A DNA stretch of 63,489 nt from Halobacillus fulvus. GTDB taxonomy: Bacteria; Bacillota; Bacilli; Bacillales; Halobacillaceae. The position numbers and the translations under genes were made by a program. The first letter of the stretch is position 1. Each line of letters opens with the position of its first letter. The stretch is from contig SCFO01000010.1 in the NCBI GenBank assembly GCA_004078665.1, positions 1 to 63,489 of the forward strand, given 5' to 3'. The notes beneath the pieces were generated by a model that ran no database searches, had not been told where the DNA came from, and saw nothing but the letters and a program-made list of their open reading frames with translations. Of the stretch, positions 50,751 through 62,197 are shown piece by piece.

Positions 50751-52220
50751 TTAGCCTTGAAGTTTTGCTAAAACATCATCCAGACGGACGACGACCGTAT
50801 CAAGACCTAGCAAATGGATCGCGTTCGGCAGTTCCGGCCCGTGCGTTTGGCCAGTTGTAGCGACACGGATCGGCATAAACAGCTTCTTCCCTTTGTGCCC
50901 CGTTTCTTTCTGTACGGCTTTAATTTGTTTCTTAATGTTCTCAGGCGTGAACTCATCCAGCTCTTGAAGGTTCTTCTTGAACGTCTCCAGTACTTCTGGT
51001 ACCTGTTCACCCTCAAGCACGTCCATCGCCGCTTCATCATACGCGATTTCCTGCTTGAAGAAAAGTTCCGTCAGTTCAACGATTTCCGCCCCATAACTAA
51101 GCTGCTCGTGATATAGAGAAATCAATTCACGCACCCATTTCTCCTGCTCTTCCGTTCTGCTCTCAGACAGACGTCCGGCTTCGACAAGGTGTGGAAGCGT
51201 AAGCTCGACGACCTTATCGAGATCCGCAGCTTTCAAGTACTGGTTGTTCATCCATTTCAATTTCGCCGGGTCGAATACAGCCGGAGATGTAGATAGTCTG
51301 TCCGGATCAAAAATATCGATCAGCTGATCCTGAGTGAAGATCTCTTCTTCCCCAACAGGAGACCATCCAAGCAACGTAATGAAATTGAACAGCGCTTCCG
51401 GCAGATAGCCGAGGTTTTTGTACTGCTCGATGAACTGAAGGATATGCTCATCACGCTTACTAAGCTTTTTGCGATCTTCGTTCAAAATAAGTGTCATATG
51501 ACCGAACTTCGGCGCTTCCCATCCGAACGCTTCGTACACCATCATTTGCTTCGGCGTGTTGGAAATGTGCTCCTCCCCGCGAAGCACGTGGGAAATGTTC
51601 ATCAAGTGATCATCAATCGCCACCGCGAAGTTGTAGGTTGGCGTACCGTTTTTCTTAACGATGACCCAATCACCGAAGTCACTGGATTCAAACGTGATAT
51701 CACCACGGACGATATCGTTGAATGTATACGTCGTGTTTTCCGGTACACGAATACGGATGCTCGGCTCGCGTCCTTCCGCTTCGAACTGTTCGATTTGCTC
51801 CTGGCTCAAGTCACGGTGAGCTCCAGAGTACTTCGGAGCTTCCCCACGGGCAATCTGGGCTTCACGCTCCGCTTCAAGCTCTTCTGATGTCATATAGCAT
51901 TTATAAGCCAGACCGCGCTCAAGCAGCTCATCGACATACTTTTTGTAAAGGTCGAGACGCTCCATCTGGCGATAAGGGCCGTAGTCTCCCCCTTTATCCG
52001 CACTTTCATCCCAATCGACTCCGAGCCAGTTCAAGTAATTCAGCTGACTTTGTTCTCCGCCTTCAACATTACGCTTCTCATCCGTATCCTCAATACGGAT
52101 CACCATCTTGCCTCCAAGATGCTTCGCATATAAATAGTTGAAAAGGGCTGTTCTCGCGTTTCCGATGTGGAGATTCCCTGTCGGACTTGGTGCATAACGC
52201 ACGCGCACTTCATTCGTCAT
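50751..52220 (-). CDS. gltX: Glutamyl-tRNA synthetase
   Basis: A 489-aa class I enzyme. The HIGH motif is [12 protein letters not shown] at 10-21 and KMSKS is KLSKRDEHI. As in most Bacilli it likely charges both tRNA-Glu and tRNA-Gln. It sits between ispDF and cysE. Confidence 0.98.
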   Translation of the reverse strand: MTNEVRVRYAPSPTGNLHIGNARTALFNYLYAKHLGGKMVIRIEDTDEKRNVEGGEQSQLNYLNWLGVDWDESADKGGDYGPYRQMERLDLYKKYVDELLERGLAYKCYMTSEELEAEREAQIARGEAPKYSGAHRDLSQEQIEQFEAEGREPSIRIRVPENTTYTFNDIVRGDITFESSDFGDWVIVKKNGTPTYNFAVAIDDHLMNISHVLRGEEHISNTPKQMMVYEAFGWEAPKFGHMTLILNEDRKKLSKRDEHILQFIEQYKNLGYLPEALFNFITLLGWSPVGEEEIFTQDQLIDIFDPDRLSTSPAVFDPAKLKWMNNQYLKAADLDKVVELTLPHLVEAGRLSESRTEEQEKWVRELISLYHEQLSYGAEIVELTELFFKQEIAYDEAAMDVLEGEQVPEVLETFKKNLQELDEFTPENIKKQIKAVQKETGHKGKKLFMPIRVATTGQTHGPELPNAIHLLGLDTVVVRLDDVLAKLQG

Positions 52221-52277
52221 AATTGTTCTCCTTTCGTATATCCGGTCTTTACCTTGTCTTATTTTATCATTTTTTGT

Positions 52278-53465
52278 TTACAATTGTTGATCGTTTTGCA
52301 AAAGAACGACGGCCTGAGACGCAATGCCTTCCTTCCGCCCGGTGAATCCGAGCTTCTCTGTCGTTGTTGCTTTGACGTTGATACGGCTCACCTCTGTTTC
52401 CAGTAAAGAAGCGATATTCTCACGGATCGCTTCAATAAAAGGAGCCATCTTCGGCGCTTGGGCAATCACTGTGCAATCGATATTGCCAAGCACATATCCC
52501 CGTTCTTTCACTAAGCTCCATACATGCTGCAACAGTTTGCCGGAGTCTGCATCCTTGAATTCCGGATCTGTATCAGGAAAATGTTTTCCGATATCTCCTT
52601 CCCCGATGGCTCCGAGGCAGGCATCCGCTATCGTATGCAACAGTACATCTGCATCCGAATGACCAAGCAGTCCTTTTTCATAAGGGATTTCGACTCCTCC
52701 AATGATACACGGACGTCCTTCTGTCAGCTGGTGCACATCAAACCCTTGTCCAATTCGAAACATCGCTTCATCCTCCACCTTTTCTTCCACACCTTTTACA
52801 AAAGAGTGGGCTTTCCGCAAATCTTCGGGTGTCGTCAATTTAATATTGTCATAGCTTCCTTCAACGATTTCGATCTTTTCCCCTAACCGTTCTACGAGAG
52901 AGGCATCATCTGTCCCATAGTATCCGCCTGCTTGAGCCTGTTGATGCGCTTCAAAGATCAGCTTGTAGGAAAAGGCCTGCGGAGTCTGTGCTCCCCAAAG
53001 TGTTTTCCGGTCCAGCGTCGAAACGTGATCGCCATGCTTTTGCTTGATCGTATCTGTCACCGGCACAGCAAGAAAAGCCGCTCCCTGATGGACAGTCACC
53101 TCAGCAAGGCGGTGCAAGTGCTCTTTTTTCACAAAAGGACGCGCGCCATCGTGGATGAACACGGGCCATTCGGTATGCTCCACTTTTTTCAACCCTTCAA
53201 AGACGCTATCCTGCCGTTCTGCTCCCCCGTTGACAAACGTAATCGCCTGACGGATTGCCGAAGCCTGCACGAGCTTTTCCATATCGGCACGCTCTTTCTC
53301 GTTGGTAACCAGGATGATTTCGCGGCACCACTCATCCTCCTCAAACACTTTCAAGGTATGTATGATCAGCGGCTGTTTACCGATTTCTAAAAACTGCTTA
53401 TTCCGACCGGCTTTCATCCGTTTTCCCTGTCCGGCCGCCAGGACAATCGCTGTATAATTTATCAT
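52278..53465 (-). CDS. ispDF: Bifunctional IspD-IspF (MEP pathway)
   Basis: A 395-aa fused protein. Residues 1 to about 228 are IspD (2-C-methyl-D-erythritol 4-phosphate cytidylyltransferase), with AAGQGKRM at 10-17, DGARPF, TPQAF and [11 protein letters not shown] short acidic linker ([11 protein letters not shown]) leads at Met235 into IspF (2,4-cyclodiphosphate synthase), with the zinc ligands D243 and H245 in FDVHQL and H277 in SDADVLLHT, and TEKLGFTGR near the end. The fusion is continuous. An internal ATG at 52763 has GGTGGAGG 8 nt upstream, so free IspF may also be made. The start at 53465 is preferred to 53474 because AGGATGG lies before it. Bacilli normally have two genes here. Confidence 0.93.
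   Translation of the reverse strand: MINYTAIVLAAGQGKRMKAGRNKQFLEIGKQPLIIHTLKVFEEDEWCREIILVTNEKERADMEKLVQASAIRQAITFVNGGAERQDSVFEGLKKVEHTEWPVFIHDGARPFVKKEHLHRLAEVTVHQGAAFLAVPVTDTIKQKHGDHVSTLDRKTLWGAQTPQAFSYKLIFEAHQQAQAGGYYGTDDASLVERLGEKIEIVEGSYDNIKLTTPEDLRKAHSFVKGVEEKVEDEAMFRIGQGFDVHQLTEGRPCIIGGVEIPYEKGLLGHSDADVLLHTIADACLGAIGEGDIGKHFPDTDPEFKDADSGKLLQHVWSLVKERGYVLGNIDCTVIAQAPKMAPFIEAIRENIASLLETEVSRINVKATTTEKLGFTGRKEGIASQAVVLLQNDQQL
52761..52780 (-). promoter_or_regulatory. Internal ribosome-binding site and start for IspF
   Basis: Inside ispDF, the minus strand reads AGGTGGAGGATGAAGCGATG: a strong Shine-Dalgarno (GGTGGAGG) and an ATG with 8 nt between them. It is exactly at the IspF N-terminus ([11 protein letters not shown]), so internal initiation is plausible. 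Confidence 0.65.
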
Positions 53466-53504
53466 GATATCCATCCTACATTTTTAGCTGTGACCTAAAG
53501 TTTA

Positions 53505-53544
53505 CTGAAAACAACAAAAGCGATAACACTCGGTTATCACTTTT
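53505..53544 (-). terminator. Probable terminator after yacL
   Basis: On the minus strand AAAAGTGATAAC pairs with GTTATCGCTTTT (one G-U) around 5 nt, followed by GTTGTTTTC. The broken T run suggests moderate strength; it separates yacL from ispDF. Confidence 0.6.
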
Positions 53545-53571
53545 GTTTATCTCTATTTGTTTATACCGTTT

Positions 53572-54672
53572 TTACAAGGCTTTTTCAAGTGATTTCGGCT
53601 TAGCAAAAATCATACGGCCCGCTGATGTCTGAAGGACACTCGTCACGACGACTTCAATCGTCTTGCCGATGTAATTCTTCCCTTCTTCGACAACGATCAT
53701 CGTACCATCATCAAGATAAGCGACACCCTGATTCTGCTCTTTGCCATCCTTGATCACCTGAATATGCATTTCTTCTCCAGGTAGGACGACCGGTTTCACT
53801 GCATTCGCGAGATCGTTAATATTCAACACTTGAACATTCTGAAACTCACAAACTTTATTCAGGTTAAAATCGTTCGTGACGACAATGCCGTCCATAACCT
53901 TAGCCAGCTTCACAAGCTTACTGTCTACCTCTTGAATCTCTTCAAAGTCCCCTTCGTAAATCTCGACATTGACCGGCAGATCCTTCTGCAGACGGTTTAG
54001 AATATCAAGACCTCGACGACCGCGGTTCCGCTTCAGTCCATCTGATGAATCAGCGATATGCTGAAGCTCAGCCAGGACAAATTGCGGAATCACAATGGTC
54101 CCTTCCAGGAAATGCGTTTCGCAAATATCGGCGATACGACCATCGATAATGACACTTGTATCAAGAATCTTCCGCTTCGGAATAAGGGATGAATCCACTT
54201 CTGCCTTTTCCGTTTCATCTTTCGATTCGTCACCCTTCTTATCCTTTTTGGATAACAGGTTCAAGAATTCATCTTTCCGCTTAAATCCAACCTGAAAGCC
54301 GAAATAACCAAGGAAAAACGTTAAAAAGATGGGTACGACTTGGTTGACGACTTTAATTTCAATATCCTGAACAGGGATATTGACGAGATACGCAATGATC
54401 AGACCGACAATCAACCCAAGGCTTCCAAACAACAGATCAGCCACCGGTGCTTTGACAAGGGTATCCTCTACCCATCTGAGAAAATCTACAATGTAATCAA
54501 CAAGCCAAAACGTCAATAAAAATAATATAAGTGCTCCCAAAACGGCTCCTGCAACAGACTGAATCCAATTCTGCCAGGTTAGTCCCATCGTCGTAAATAA
54601 TTCAGGGAAATATAAATAACCGACCGTTCCACCCGTAATGATCATAAATAACTGAACAATTCGTTTAAGCAC
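53572..54672 (-). CDS. yacL: PIN/TRAM-domain membrane protein (YacL)
   Basis: A 366-aa protein. About four N-terminal membrane helices (1-130) precede a PIN nuclease domain ([25 protein letters not shown]) and a C-terminal TRAM RNA-binding domain (about 290-360). The acidic PIN residues are present. B. subtilis YacL sits at this place; its substrate is not established. The start is GTG at 54672 after GGAGGTG. It follows disA. Confidence 0.92.
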   Translation of the reverse strand: MLKRIVQLFMIITGGTVGYLYFPELFTTMGLTWQNWIQSVAGAVLGALILFLLTFWLVDYIVDFLRWVEDTLVKAPVADLLFGSLGLIVGLIIAYLVNIPVQDIEIKVVNQVVPIFLTFFLGYFGFQVGFKRKDEFLNLLSKKDKKGDESKDETEKAEVDSSLIPKRKILDTSVIIDGRIADICETHFLEGTIVIPQFVLAELQHIADSSDGLKRNRGRRGLDILNRLQKDLPVNVEIYEGDFEEIQEVDSKLVKLAKVMDGIVVTNDFNLNKVCEFQNVQVLNINDLANAVKPVVLPGEEMHIQVIKDGKEQNQGVAYLDDGTMIVVEEGKNYIGKTIEVVVTSVLQTSAGRMIFAKPKSLEKAL

Positions 54673-54826
54673 TTCTCCTCACCTCCTCAGTCACAGTATG
54701 ACCAAACCTAAGCACCACTAACCGTCTAAAAAAGGGAATGATGGTTACTAAAGTAGCATAACTTCCATAATAAGTCAATCGCAAAATAAATATCATATCA
54801 TACATAATTTCAATAAGTCAATCTTC

Positions 54827-55900
54827 TTATATATGACGATCTACAAACAGTTGTTCCTGTATCCGTTCGAGCCCCTCCTGGATCTTCGTCGCACGCACTT
54901 CTCCGACACCATCTACTTTGACGAGCTCTTTAATGGAGGACTGAACAATCGTCTCCAAATTCCCAAATCGTTCGACAAGATGTTCGATCACGTGTGGCGG
55001 AAGACGAGGGATTCGGTGCAGAATCCGGTAGCCACGCGGATGGATTGGATCATCCATTTTCGTATTCGTCGAATAGCCGAGCAGCTTCAGCACCTGTTCA
55101 TCTGACAGAAGCTCGGTATTATTAATTTCCTGCATTTTTCTTAGGATATAATAGGGTTCATAATCCGGACGTTTGCTGTAATCTTTCAGAAGAAGAGCCG
55201 ACTCCTGCTCGATATTGGAGACGAGCTCCGTCATTTGCAATTGGATCAGTCGTCCTTCTGTACCGAGCTCATTGACATAGTTGATGATTTCCGTCTTTGT
55301 ACGGAGAACCATCTCGATACGGTGGATCACCTGGACAACCTCTGAGAATGACACCATATTTTCGAATTCCAATGCTCCAAGGTTGGTAATGCTCTGATCG
55401 AGTACGTTCTTATACTTTTCAAGCGTCTGGATCGCCTGGTTCGCTTTCGTCAAAATCACACCAATTTCTTTTAGAGAGTATCGTAGCGACCCTTTATAAA
55501 GAGTGATGACATTTCTCCGTTGCGAAATCGCAATGACTAGAGACCCCGTTTGTTTCGCTACTCGCTCGGCAGTCCGGTGTCTCATCCCCGTCTCCGTCGA
55601 ATCGATATCCGGATTCGGCATCAGCTGGGCATTGGCGTACAGGATTTTGCTGCCTTCATCATTCAGAATGAGGGCACCATCCATTTTCGCCAACTCATAC
55701 AGGTGTGCCGGTGTAAAATCCGATTGGATATGAAATCCGCCATCGACGATCTGCTTGATCTCATCATTATATCCAAGCACAATCAGTCCACCCGTATTAG
55801 CTCTCAGGACGTTATCGATCCCGTCCCGAAACGGGGTGCCGGGTGCGACAAATTTTAAAATTTCTCCTATGCCGTTGTCTTTCATTTCATGCCATTCCAT
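54827..55900 (-). CDS. disA: DisA, diadenylate cyclase and DNA-integrity scanner
   Basis: A 357-aa protein. The DAC domain (1-150) has DGA at 74-76 and RHR at 107-109, both needed to make c-di-AMP. A helical spine leads to the C-terminal HhH DNA-binding domain (about 300-357: [15 protein letters not shown]). It directly follows radA (0-nt gap), and RadA inhibits DisA in B. subtilis. Confidence 0.96.
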   Translation of the reverse strand: MEWHEMKDNGIGEILKFVAPGTPFRDGIDNVLRANTGGLIVLGYNDEIKQIVDGGFHIQSDFTPAHLYELAKMDGALILNDEGSKILYANAQLMPNPDIDSTETGMRHRTAERVAKQTGSLVIAISQRRNVITLYKGSLRYSLKEIGVILTKANQAIQTLEKYKNVLDQSITNLGALEFENMVSFSEVVQVIHRIEMVLRTKTEIINYVNELGTEGRLIQLQMTELVSNIEQESALLLKDYSKRPDYEPYYILRKMQEINNTELLSDEQVLKLLGYSTNTKMDDPIHPRGYRILHRIPRLPPHVIEHLVERFGNLETIVQSSIKELVKVDGVGEVRATKIQEGLERIQEQLFVDRHI

Positions 55901-57280
55901 CTATGCATCCCCCAATGTGACTTTCATTGCTTCCTGCACGGTGTTTACACCAATGACTTGAATATTTGAAGGTGGTGACCAGCCATCCATGTTCTTCTTC
56001 GGAATGATGACGCGTTTAAATCCAAGCTTCGCCGCTTCCTGAACACGTTGTTCAATCCTCGCCACGCGGCGGACTTCTCCAGTCAGGCCGACTTCTCCGA
56101 CAACGACATCGTCAGGGTTGGAGGAACGATCTCGGAAACTGGAAGCGATACTGATCGCTACCGCCAAGTCGATGGCCGGTTCGTCCAATTTCACACCACC
56201 TGCGACTTTGACGTATGCATCCTGATTTTGCAAAAGCAGCCCGGCACGCTTTTCGAGCACTGCCATTAATAAGGGCACACGGCTATTGTCCAGCCCTGTT
56301 GCCATCCGCCTCGGGTTCCCGAAAGCGGTTGGAGAAATGAGCGCTTGTATTTCGACCAAAACAGGCCTTGTCCCTTCCATAGAAGCGACGACAATCGAAC
56401 CCGCTGCTCCTTGTGACCGCTCTTCAAGAAAAATTTCAGAAGGGTTCAGCACTTCCTTCAATCCTTCTTCCTTCATTTCAAAAATCCCCATCTCATGGGT
56501 GCTGCCGAAACGGTTCTTTACACTTCTTAATATACGGAATGTATGATGACGTTCCCCTTCGAAATACAGGACCGCATCCACCATATGCTCCAAAAGCCGA
56601 GGTCCGGCAATAGATCCTTCTTTTGTAACGTGCCCAACAATGAAGATTGGGATACCCTTACTCTTCGCGATCCGCATTAATTGACTCGTACATTCCCTTA
56701 CTTGTGACACGCTTCCCGGAGCAGACGTCACATCTTCTTTGAAAATCGTCTGAATCGAGTCAATCACGACAAACTTTGGATCGATCGCATCGATTTGCGT
56801 AATGACATCCTGTAAGTTTGTTTCGGATAAAACGTAAAGCTCATCTGCATGAATATCTAAACGCTCCGCACGTAATTTCGTCTGCCTGGCTGATTCTTCT
56901 CCGGATATATAGAGCACAGGCATGTTTTTATTCGCAATTTGAGCCGAAACCTGCAGAAGTAGGGTTGACTTCCCGATACCCGGATCACCACCGATTAAAA
57001 CCAGGGAGCCAGCCACAATTCCTCCGCCGAGCACCCGGTTGAACTCCGGCATATCTGTCGGCAGACGCGGTTCCTTTTGCGATTTGATCGAATTTATTTT
57101 TTCGGGTTTAGCTGTTGCCGTTGTGGAACTCGTCTGGAATACATGACGGGAGCTTCCGCCAGTCGCACTTACTTCTTCTACAAGCGTATTCCATTGATGA
57201 CACCCAGGACACTTCCCCATCCATTTAGGTGTTTCATACCCACATTCCTGGCAAACAAATTTCGTTTTCCTCTTTGCCAA
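55901..57280 (-). CDS. radA: RadA (Sms), DNA repair ATPase
   Basis: A 459-aa protein. An N-terminal zinc finger (C10, C13, C24, C27) precedes the RecA-like domain (Walker [11 protein letters not shown] at about 96-105, and the KNRFG motif), then a Lon-like P-loop-free C-terminal domain. It drives branch migration in recombination. The start is TTG at 57280 (8 nt after GGGAG), which fits the family; the open frame extends 13 codons further. Confidence 0.96.
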   Translation of the reverse strand: MAKRKTKFVCQECGYETPKWMGKCPGCHQWNTLVEEVSATGGSSRHVFQTSSTTATAKPEKINSIKSQKEPRLPTDMPEFNRVLGGGIVAGSLVLIGGDPGIGKSTLLLQVSAQIANKNMPVLYISGEESARQTKLRAERLDIHADELYVLSETNLQDVITQIDAIDPKFVVIDSIQTIFKEDVTSAPGSVSQVRECTSQLMRIAKSKGIPIFIVGHVTKEGSIAGPRLLEHMVDAVLYFEGERHHTFRILRSVKNRFGSTHEMGIFEMKEEGLKEVLNPSEIFLEERSQGAAGSIVVASMEGTRPVLVEIQALISPTAFGNPRRMATGLDNSRVPLLMAVLEKRAGLLLQNQDAYVKVAGGVKLDEPAIDLAVAISIASSFRDRSSNPDDVVVGEVGLTGEVRRVARIEQRVQEAAKLGFKRVIIPKKNMDGWSPPSNIQVIGVNTVQEAMKVTLGDA

Positions 57281-57410
57281 GACCATCTCTCCCTCAATAT
57301 ATATTTTATACGAATTCATTTGTGAAAAAGTTTCATACCTATCTCAATTGTATTAAGTTTCTCTTACTAAAGGCAAATAGAATGCCGGTCAAATAGATAT
57401 TTATACGATA

Positions 57411-57445
57411 AAAAAATCGGAAGGCATTCAGAACCTTCCGATTTT
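57411..57445 (-). terminator. Intrinsic terminator after clpC
   Basis: On the minus strand AAAATCGGAAGG pairs with CCTTCCGATTTT around 9 nt, then TTTAT. It ends the ctsR-mcsA-mcsB-clpC operon. Confidence 0.93.
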
Positions 57446-57454
57446 CATCACTTC

Positions 57455-59914
57455 TTAATTTGTGGATTCCTGCTGGGTATGAACGACGAATTCTTTTTTG
57501 TCATTCAGGTCGATTTTCACCTTCTGGCCTTTAGAAATGTTTTCTTTCAACAATTCTTCAGACAGCAGGTCTTCTACGTTTTTCTGTAAGGAACGACGCA
57601 ATGGACGTGCTCCGTATTCCGGATCGAAGCCTTGTTCCGCAATATATTCGATTGCTTCATCCGACAGCGTAAAGTCGATTTCCTGCTCTTGCAGACGTTT
57701 TCTCAACTGTTCGGCCATAAGCGTGACAATATCCTTCATATGCTTCTTCTCTAGAGAATGGAAGACGATCGTTTCGTCGATACGGTTCAAGAATTCCGGA
57801 CGGAACGCTTTTTTCAGTTCGTCGGTTACTTTGGACTTCATGTCCTTGTAATCCTGATCCGCTTCTCCCATAGAGAATCCGACATATTTATTGGATTTGA
57901 GCTCCTGGGCTCCAACGTTGGATGTCATGATCAGTACCGTGTTACGGAAGTCAACGACGCGTCCTTTCGAGTCAGTCAAACGTCCATCTTCAAGCACTTG
58001 AAGCAAGATGTTGAACACTTCAGGGTGCGCTTTTTCAATCTCATCAAGAAGGACGACAGAGTAAGGTTTCGTACGGACTTTCTCTGTCAGTTGACCACCT
58101 TCATCGTATCCTACATAGCCTGGAGGAGAACCGACAAGGCGGGACGTGCTGTGTTTTTCCATGTACTCGGACATGTCGATACGGATCATCGAATCTTCAT
58201 CGCCGAACATGCTTTCAGCAAGGGCGCGCGCAAGCTCGGTTTTACCGACACCAGTAGGTCCTAGGAAAATGAAGGAGCCGATTGGACGTTTCGGATCTTT
58301 CAAACCGGCACGAGCACGGCGGATCGCTTTAGAAATCGCCTTAACCGCTTCTTCCTGACCGATGACACGGTTGTGAAGCGTACCTTCGAGTTGAAGCAGA
58401 CGTTCACTTTCATCTTTCGTCATTTTCGATACAGGAACTCCGGTCCACGTGGACACGACAGAAGCGATATCTTCAACGGTTACTTCTGAATCCTCCTGCC
58501 CCTGTTTTTCCTTCCACTCATCTTTCGTCTGTTCCAATTCGTCTCTCAGACGCTGTTCACTGTCACGCAGGGAAGCAGCTTTCTCAAATTCCTGACTTTG
58601 GACAGCCGCGTCTTTTTCTTTTCTCACTTCTTCAAGCTTCTGTTCAAGCTCCTTCAGGTTTGGTGGAGCTGTGTAAGAACGAAGACGTACTTTGGATGCC
58701 GCTTCATCAATCAAGTCGATCGCCTTATCCGGAAGGAAACGATCCGTGATGTAACGATCTGAGAAACGTACAGCAGACTCAATTGAATCATCCGTTATCG
58801 TCACGCGGTGGTGCGCTTCGTAACGGTCACGCAGACCTTTTAGGATCTGAATAGATTCATCAAGGGTCGGTTCATCTACTTGAATTGGCTGGAACCTACG
58901 TTCTAGTGCCGCATCCTTCTCAATATATTTACGATATTCATCAAGGGTCGTTGCACCGATACATTGAAGTTCTCCACGTGCTAGAGACGGCTTCAAAATG
59001 TTAGAAGCATCGATGGCACCTTCTGCTCCACCTGCACCGATCAATGTGTGCAGCTCATCAATGAACAGAATGATGTTGCCCGCTTGACGAATTTCTTCCA
59101 TCACTTTTTTCAAGCGATCTTCAAATTCCCCACGGTATTTGGTGCCGGCAACGACTGTTCCCATATCAAGTGTCATCACTCGTTTATCACGCAAGATTTC
59201 TGGGACTTCATTGTTCATGATTTGTTGTGCCAATCCTTCGGCAATCGCCGTTTTACCAACACCAGGCTCCCCGACAAGAACAGGATTGTTCTTCGTACGG
59301 CGGCTCAGCACCTGAATGACACGTTCGATTTCTTTACTACGACCGATGACCGGGTCGATGTTTCCTTCTTTTGCAATCGCCGTTAAGTCGCGAGCCAAAG
59401 AATCTAATGTCGGTGTATTTGCATTCGTTGCCTGACCTCCTGAGCCTCCACCACGACGATTTTGTCCTCCGGTAGACTCATTGTTCCCAAGCAGTTGCAA
59501 AACCTGCTGACGGGCTTTATTAAGGCTTACACCAAGATTGTTCAAGACGCGGGCTGCGACACCTTCTCCTTCACGAATCAAACCAAGAAGAATATGCTCT
59601 GTACCTACATAAGAGTGACCCAGCTTGCGCGCCTCATCCATCGAAAGTTCAATCACTTTCTTCGCACGCGGTGTATAGTGAATCGTCTGGGAAACTTTCT
59701 CCCCTTTCCCGATCAGCTTCTCCACTTCCTGCTGGATTTTAGCTGATTCAAGACCTAACGCCGTGAGGGCTTTCGCAGCGATTCCCTCTCCTTCGCTCAC
59801 TAAACCGAGCAATATATGTTCTGTACCAATGTTATTGTGACCTAATCGAACAGCTTCTTCTTGCGCTAGTGCAAGAACTTTTTGTGCTCTTTCTGTAAAT
59901 CGCCCAAACATCAT
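57455..59914 (-). CDS. clpC: ClpC, AAA+ chaperone of ClpCP
   Basis: An 819-aa Hsp100. Two N-terminal Clp repeats (1-145), AAA-1 with Walker [11 protein letters not shown], a UVR-type middle domain (about 420-460) and AAA-2 with [10 protein letters not shown] and the ClpP loop follow. ClpC with adaptors MecA or McsB feeds substrates to ClpP. ATG at 59914 is used; a TTG at 59920 is too close to the GAGGAGG. The linker between N and D1 is Gly-rich ([12 protein letters not shown]), longer than in B. subtilis. Confidence 0.97.
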   Translation of the reverse strand: MMFGRFTERAQKVLALAQEEAVRLGHNNIGTEHILLGLVSEGEGIAAKALTALGLESAKIQQEVEKLIGKGEKVSQTIHYTPRAKKVIELSMDEARKLGHSYVGTEHILLGLIREGEGVAARVLNNLGVSLNKARQQVLQLLGNNESTGGQNRRGGGSGGQATNANTPTLDSLARDLTAIAKEGNIDPVIGRSKEIERVIQVLSRRTKNNPVLVGEPGVGKTAIAEGLAQQIMNNEVPEILRDKRVMTLDMGTVVAGTKYRGEFEDRLKKVMEEIRQAGNIILFIDELHTLIGAGGAEGAIDASNILKPSLARGELQCIGATTLDEYRKYIEKDAALERRFQPIQVDEPTLDESIQILKGLRDRYEAHHRVTITDDSIESAVRFSDRYITDRFLPDKAIDLIDEAASKVRLRSYTAPPNLKELEQKLEEVRKEKDAAVQSQEFEKAASLRDSEQRLRDELEQTKDEWKEKQGQEDSEVTVEDIASVVSTWTGVPVSKMTKDESERLLQLEGTLHNRVIGQEEAVKAISKAIRRARAGLKDPKRPIGSFIFLGPTGVGKTELARALAESMFGDEDSMIRIDMSEYMEKHSTSRLVGSPPGYVGYDEGGQLTEKVRTKPYSVVLLDEIEKAHPEVFNILLQVLEDGRLTDSKGRVVDFRNTVLIMTSNVGAQELKSNKYVGFSMGEADQDYKDMKSKVTDELKKAFRPEFLNRIDETIVFHSLEKKHMKDIVTLMAEQLRKRLQEQEIDFTLSDEAIEYIAEQGFDPEYGARPLRRSLQKNVEDLLSEELLKENISKGQKVKIDLNDKKEFVVHTQQESTN

Positions 59915-59932
59915 GGACAATCCCTCCTCACA

Positions 59933-61003
59933 TTATTCTTCATGTTCTAATTGAAGTCTTTCCCTAATTAAAGATGCTCTTCGTATATCTCTTTCTTCAG
60001 GTGTTAATGTGGCTTTTGCATATTGTTGCAAAAATCCCGGCTGAGTTAAAATCATAAGCTCATTCAGTATCGATTGCGGAATGTGATCGATCAGGTTCAA
60101 ATCAATTCCCAGTCTCAAATCAGATAAACATTTTGCCGCTTCTTTAGACTCTATGATACGGCTGTTCATTAAAACACCGTAGGACCGAAAAATGCGGTCT
60201 TCCAATTGGATGCCTGACCGATTCATCAGTGCTTCACGAGCCCGTCTTTCCTGATCAATCAACTGTTTCACAACGCTATGCAAGTCTTCTACGATGTCCT
60301 CTTCAGACTTTCCGAGCGTAATTTGATTGGAGATTTGAAAAATGTTCCCCACCGACTCACTGCCTTCGCCGTAAATTCCGCGTACGACAAGACCTAGCTG
60401 GTTGATCGCCGGTGTCATCCGGTTGATCTGATGAGTCATCGATAAGGCAGGTAAGTGCATCATCACCGAGGCCCTCATCCCTGTCCCGACATTCGTCGGA
60501 CAAGCCGTCAAATACCCTCTTTTTTCATCGAAGGCATAATCGATTTTTTCCTCTAACCAGTCATCAAGCTGTGACGCCTGTGCAAGCGCGCGATCCAGCT
60601 GGAAGCCTGGAAAATAGATTTGGATACGAATATGATCTTCCTCATTGATCATAATGGAAACCTGTTCGTTCTGTGAGATCAATGTAGCCGAATGCTCCGA
60701 CTTCTCCGCAAGATGAGGGCTGACCAGATGCTTCTCGACGAGCACTCGTTTTTCAACTGGCTGCAACTCTCTCATCTTAACAATTTCGAAGTCGTTGTAA
60801 TCGCGAAACGACTGATGCTCAAACTTTTCCTTGAAAAAGTTTAAAATCTCCTCAAGAGATTCCTCAGCAGCAATCATTGGAAAAGGGTAATGGGAGAAAT
60901 TTCTCGCCAAACGGATCCGACTGCTTAACACAATGTCACTATCCGGACCATCCTGTTTCATCCAAGGGCTGATTGCTTCATTCATAAATTGCTGTAACGA
61001 CAT
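59933..61003 (-). CDS. mcsB: McsB, protein arginine kinase
   Basis: A 356-aa guanidino-kinase-fold enzyme that phosphorylates arginine to mark proteins for ClpCP. ATP and catalytic motifs: [10 protein letters not shown] and [15 protein letters not shown] with the conserved Cys. It overlaps mcsA by 1 nt. Confidence 0.97.
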   Translation of the reverse strand: MSLQQFMNEAISPWMKQDGPDSDIVLSSRIRLARNFSHYPFPMIAAEESLEEILNFFKEKFEHQSFRDYNDFEIVKMRELQPVEKRVLVEKHLVSPHLAEKSEHSATLISQNEQVSIMINEEDHIRIQIYFPGFQLDRALAQASQLDDWLEEKIDYAFDEKRGYLTACPTNVGTGMRASVMMHLPALSMTHQINRMTPAINQLGLVVRGIYGEGSESVGNIFQISNQITLGKSEEDIVEDLHSVVKQLIDQERRAREALMNRSGIQLEDRIFRSYGVLMNSRIIESKEAAKCLSDLRLGIDLNLIDHIPQSILNELMILTQPGFLQQYAKATLTPEERDIRRASLIRERLQLEHEE

Positions 61004-61560
61004 TAGTTCTCACCATCCTCCCCTTGATGAAGTTGGTTTTCCAAAGATCTAATCTTATCTCTACATTTCGCTGCTTCTTCAAACTCTTCCTGCTCAATGA
61101 GCGTTTTTAACTTCACTTTATACTCATCAATTTCTTTTCTTAGATGGAGATTTCCTCCTTCACGCTTCGGAATCTTTCCATCATGTCGTGTATTCCCACT
61201 ATGGACGCGACGTAAAATCGGATTGATCCGGTCATCGAAGGTTTGATAACAATCGCCACACCCAAACTTACCAATACGGGCGAACTCCTGATACGCCAGC
61301 CCGCAAGTCGGACATTTCAGCTTCGTCGCCTGCTGATAAGGCTTCATCGTTTGGCCAGTGAACGGAGAAGATCCTTCCGAATGAAAAAGACCCGACAAAA
61401 GATCGTTCAACGTAAAGTTTTCTTCCCCATAATTCATATAGCCTTTTTCCTTTGCACACTGCTCACAAACATGAACCTCTGTTTTCTGACCATTCACAAC
61501 CTGTGTCAGGTGGACAGTTGCCGGCCGTTCGTGACATTGCTGGCACTCCATTTCATTCAC
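61003..61560 (-). CDS. mcsA: McsA, zinc-finger activator of McsB
   Basis: A 185-aa protein with two pairs of CxxC (CQQCHERP and [14 protein letters not shown] and CGDCYQ) and a C-terminal UVR coiled-coil (about 145-180). It activates McsB and links to CtsR. Between ctsR and mcsB. Confidence 0.96.
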   Translation of the reverse strand: MNEMECQQCHERPATVHLTQVVNGQKTEVHVCEQCAKEKGYMNYGEENFTLNDLLSGLFHSEGSSPFTGQTMKPYQQATKLKCPTCGLAYQEFARIGKFGCGDCYQTFDDRINPILRRVHSGNTRHDGKIPKREGGNLHLRKEIDEYKVKLKTLIEQEEFEEAAKCRDKIRSLENQLHQGEDGEN

Positions 61561-61571
61561 TCCTCTCCGAT

Positions 61572-62036
61572 TTAACCTTTATACCTTAACGTAAACAGCA
61601 TAGCTGTCATGATTCGGGAACGAACCTCGTCTCTTAAAGGGAGAGGGAATGATAAGACCTGACGATCAATGATGCTCGCCATGAGCATCCCTTCCCTCTT
61701 CGTAATAATGTCACTTTCGAGTAAACGTTCAATGACATCAGCAGCAGCTGTCTGTGAAACACGGGGTTGAATCATATCGATCACTTCCTCCATCATGTCC
61801 GCTTCGTCACGATGCTGGATACGACTGATTCGGATATATCCCCCTCCTCCACGCTTACTCTCTACTATATAACCTTTTTCCACAGTAAATCTCGTTTTAA
61901 TCACATAATTGATTTGAGAAGGCACACATTGAAAACGATCTGCAATTTCACTACGCTTGATCTCAATCGTGTTTTTTTGATTTTCATCAAGAATACTCTT
62001 TAAATATTCTTCTATGATGTCGGATATATTCCGCAT
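61572..62036 (-). CDS. ctsR: CtsR, class III stress repressor
   Basis: A 154-aa winged-helix DNA-binding repressor of clp genes. The glycine-rich wing is ESKRGGGGYIRI. It starts at 62036 after GGGAGG and is first of the operon that includes its own repressor site. Confidence 0.97.
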   Translation of the reverse strand: MRNISDIIEEYLKSILDENQKNTIEIKRSEIADRFQCVPSQINYVIKTRFTVEKGYIVESKRGGGGYIRISRIQHRDEADMMEEVIDMIQPRVSQTAAADVIERLLESDIITKREGMLMASIIDRQVLSFPLPLRDEVRSRIMTAMLFTLRYKG

Positions 62037-62051
62037 CTTCCCTCCCCCTCT

Positions 62052-62074
62052 TTTGACTTTGACTATCTTTGACT
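62052..62074 (-). promoter_or_regulatory. CtsR operator
   Basis: On the minus strand AGTCAAAGATAGTCAAA matches the CtsR box RGTCAAANANRGTCAAA. A third heptad AGTCAAA overlaps its end by 1 bp. It covers the start region just downstream of the -10, so CtsR should block its own promoter. Confidence 0.92.
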
Positions 62075-62082
62075 TTAATTTT

Positions 62083-62110
62083 ATTATACTCCATATCTTG
62101 CGTTATGCAA
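62083..62110 (-). promoter_or_regulatory. Sigma-A promoter of the ctsR operon
   Basis: The minus strand reads TTGCAT (62105-62110), 16 nt, and TATAAT (62083-62088), immediately upstream of the CtsR operator. Confidence 0.75.
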
Positions 62111-62164
62111 CTAAAATGTTTAGTCAGATACACCTCTCATGTTTCCCTTTTTACAAGTCTTTTA

Positions 62165-62197
62165 AAACAAAAAAACTATACCTTTTAGGTATAGTTT
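62165..62197 (-). terminator. Intrinsic terminator after the mgtC-like gene
   Basis: On the minus strand AAACTATACCT pairs with AGGTATAGTTT around 3 nt, followed by TTTTGTTTT, right after the stop. Confidence 0.93.

Noticed and set aside
52740-52800. Frameshift in ispD or ispF
   Set aside because: Both domains are complete and continuous in one frame; a read-level check is advised but no frameshift is needed to explain the sequence.
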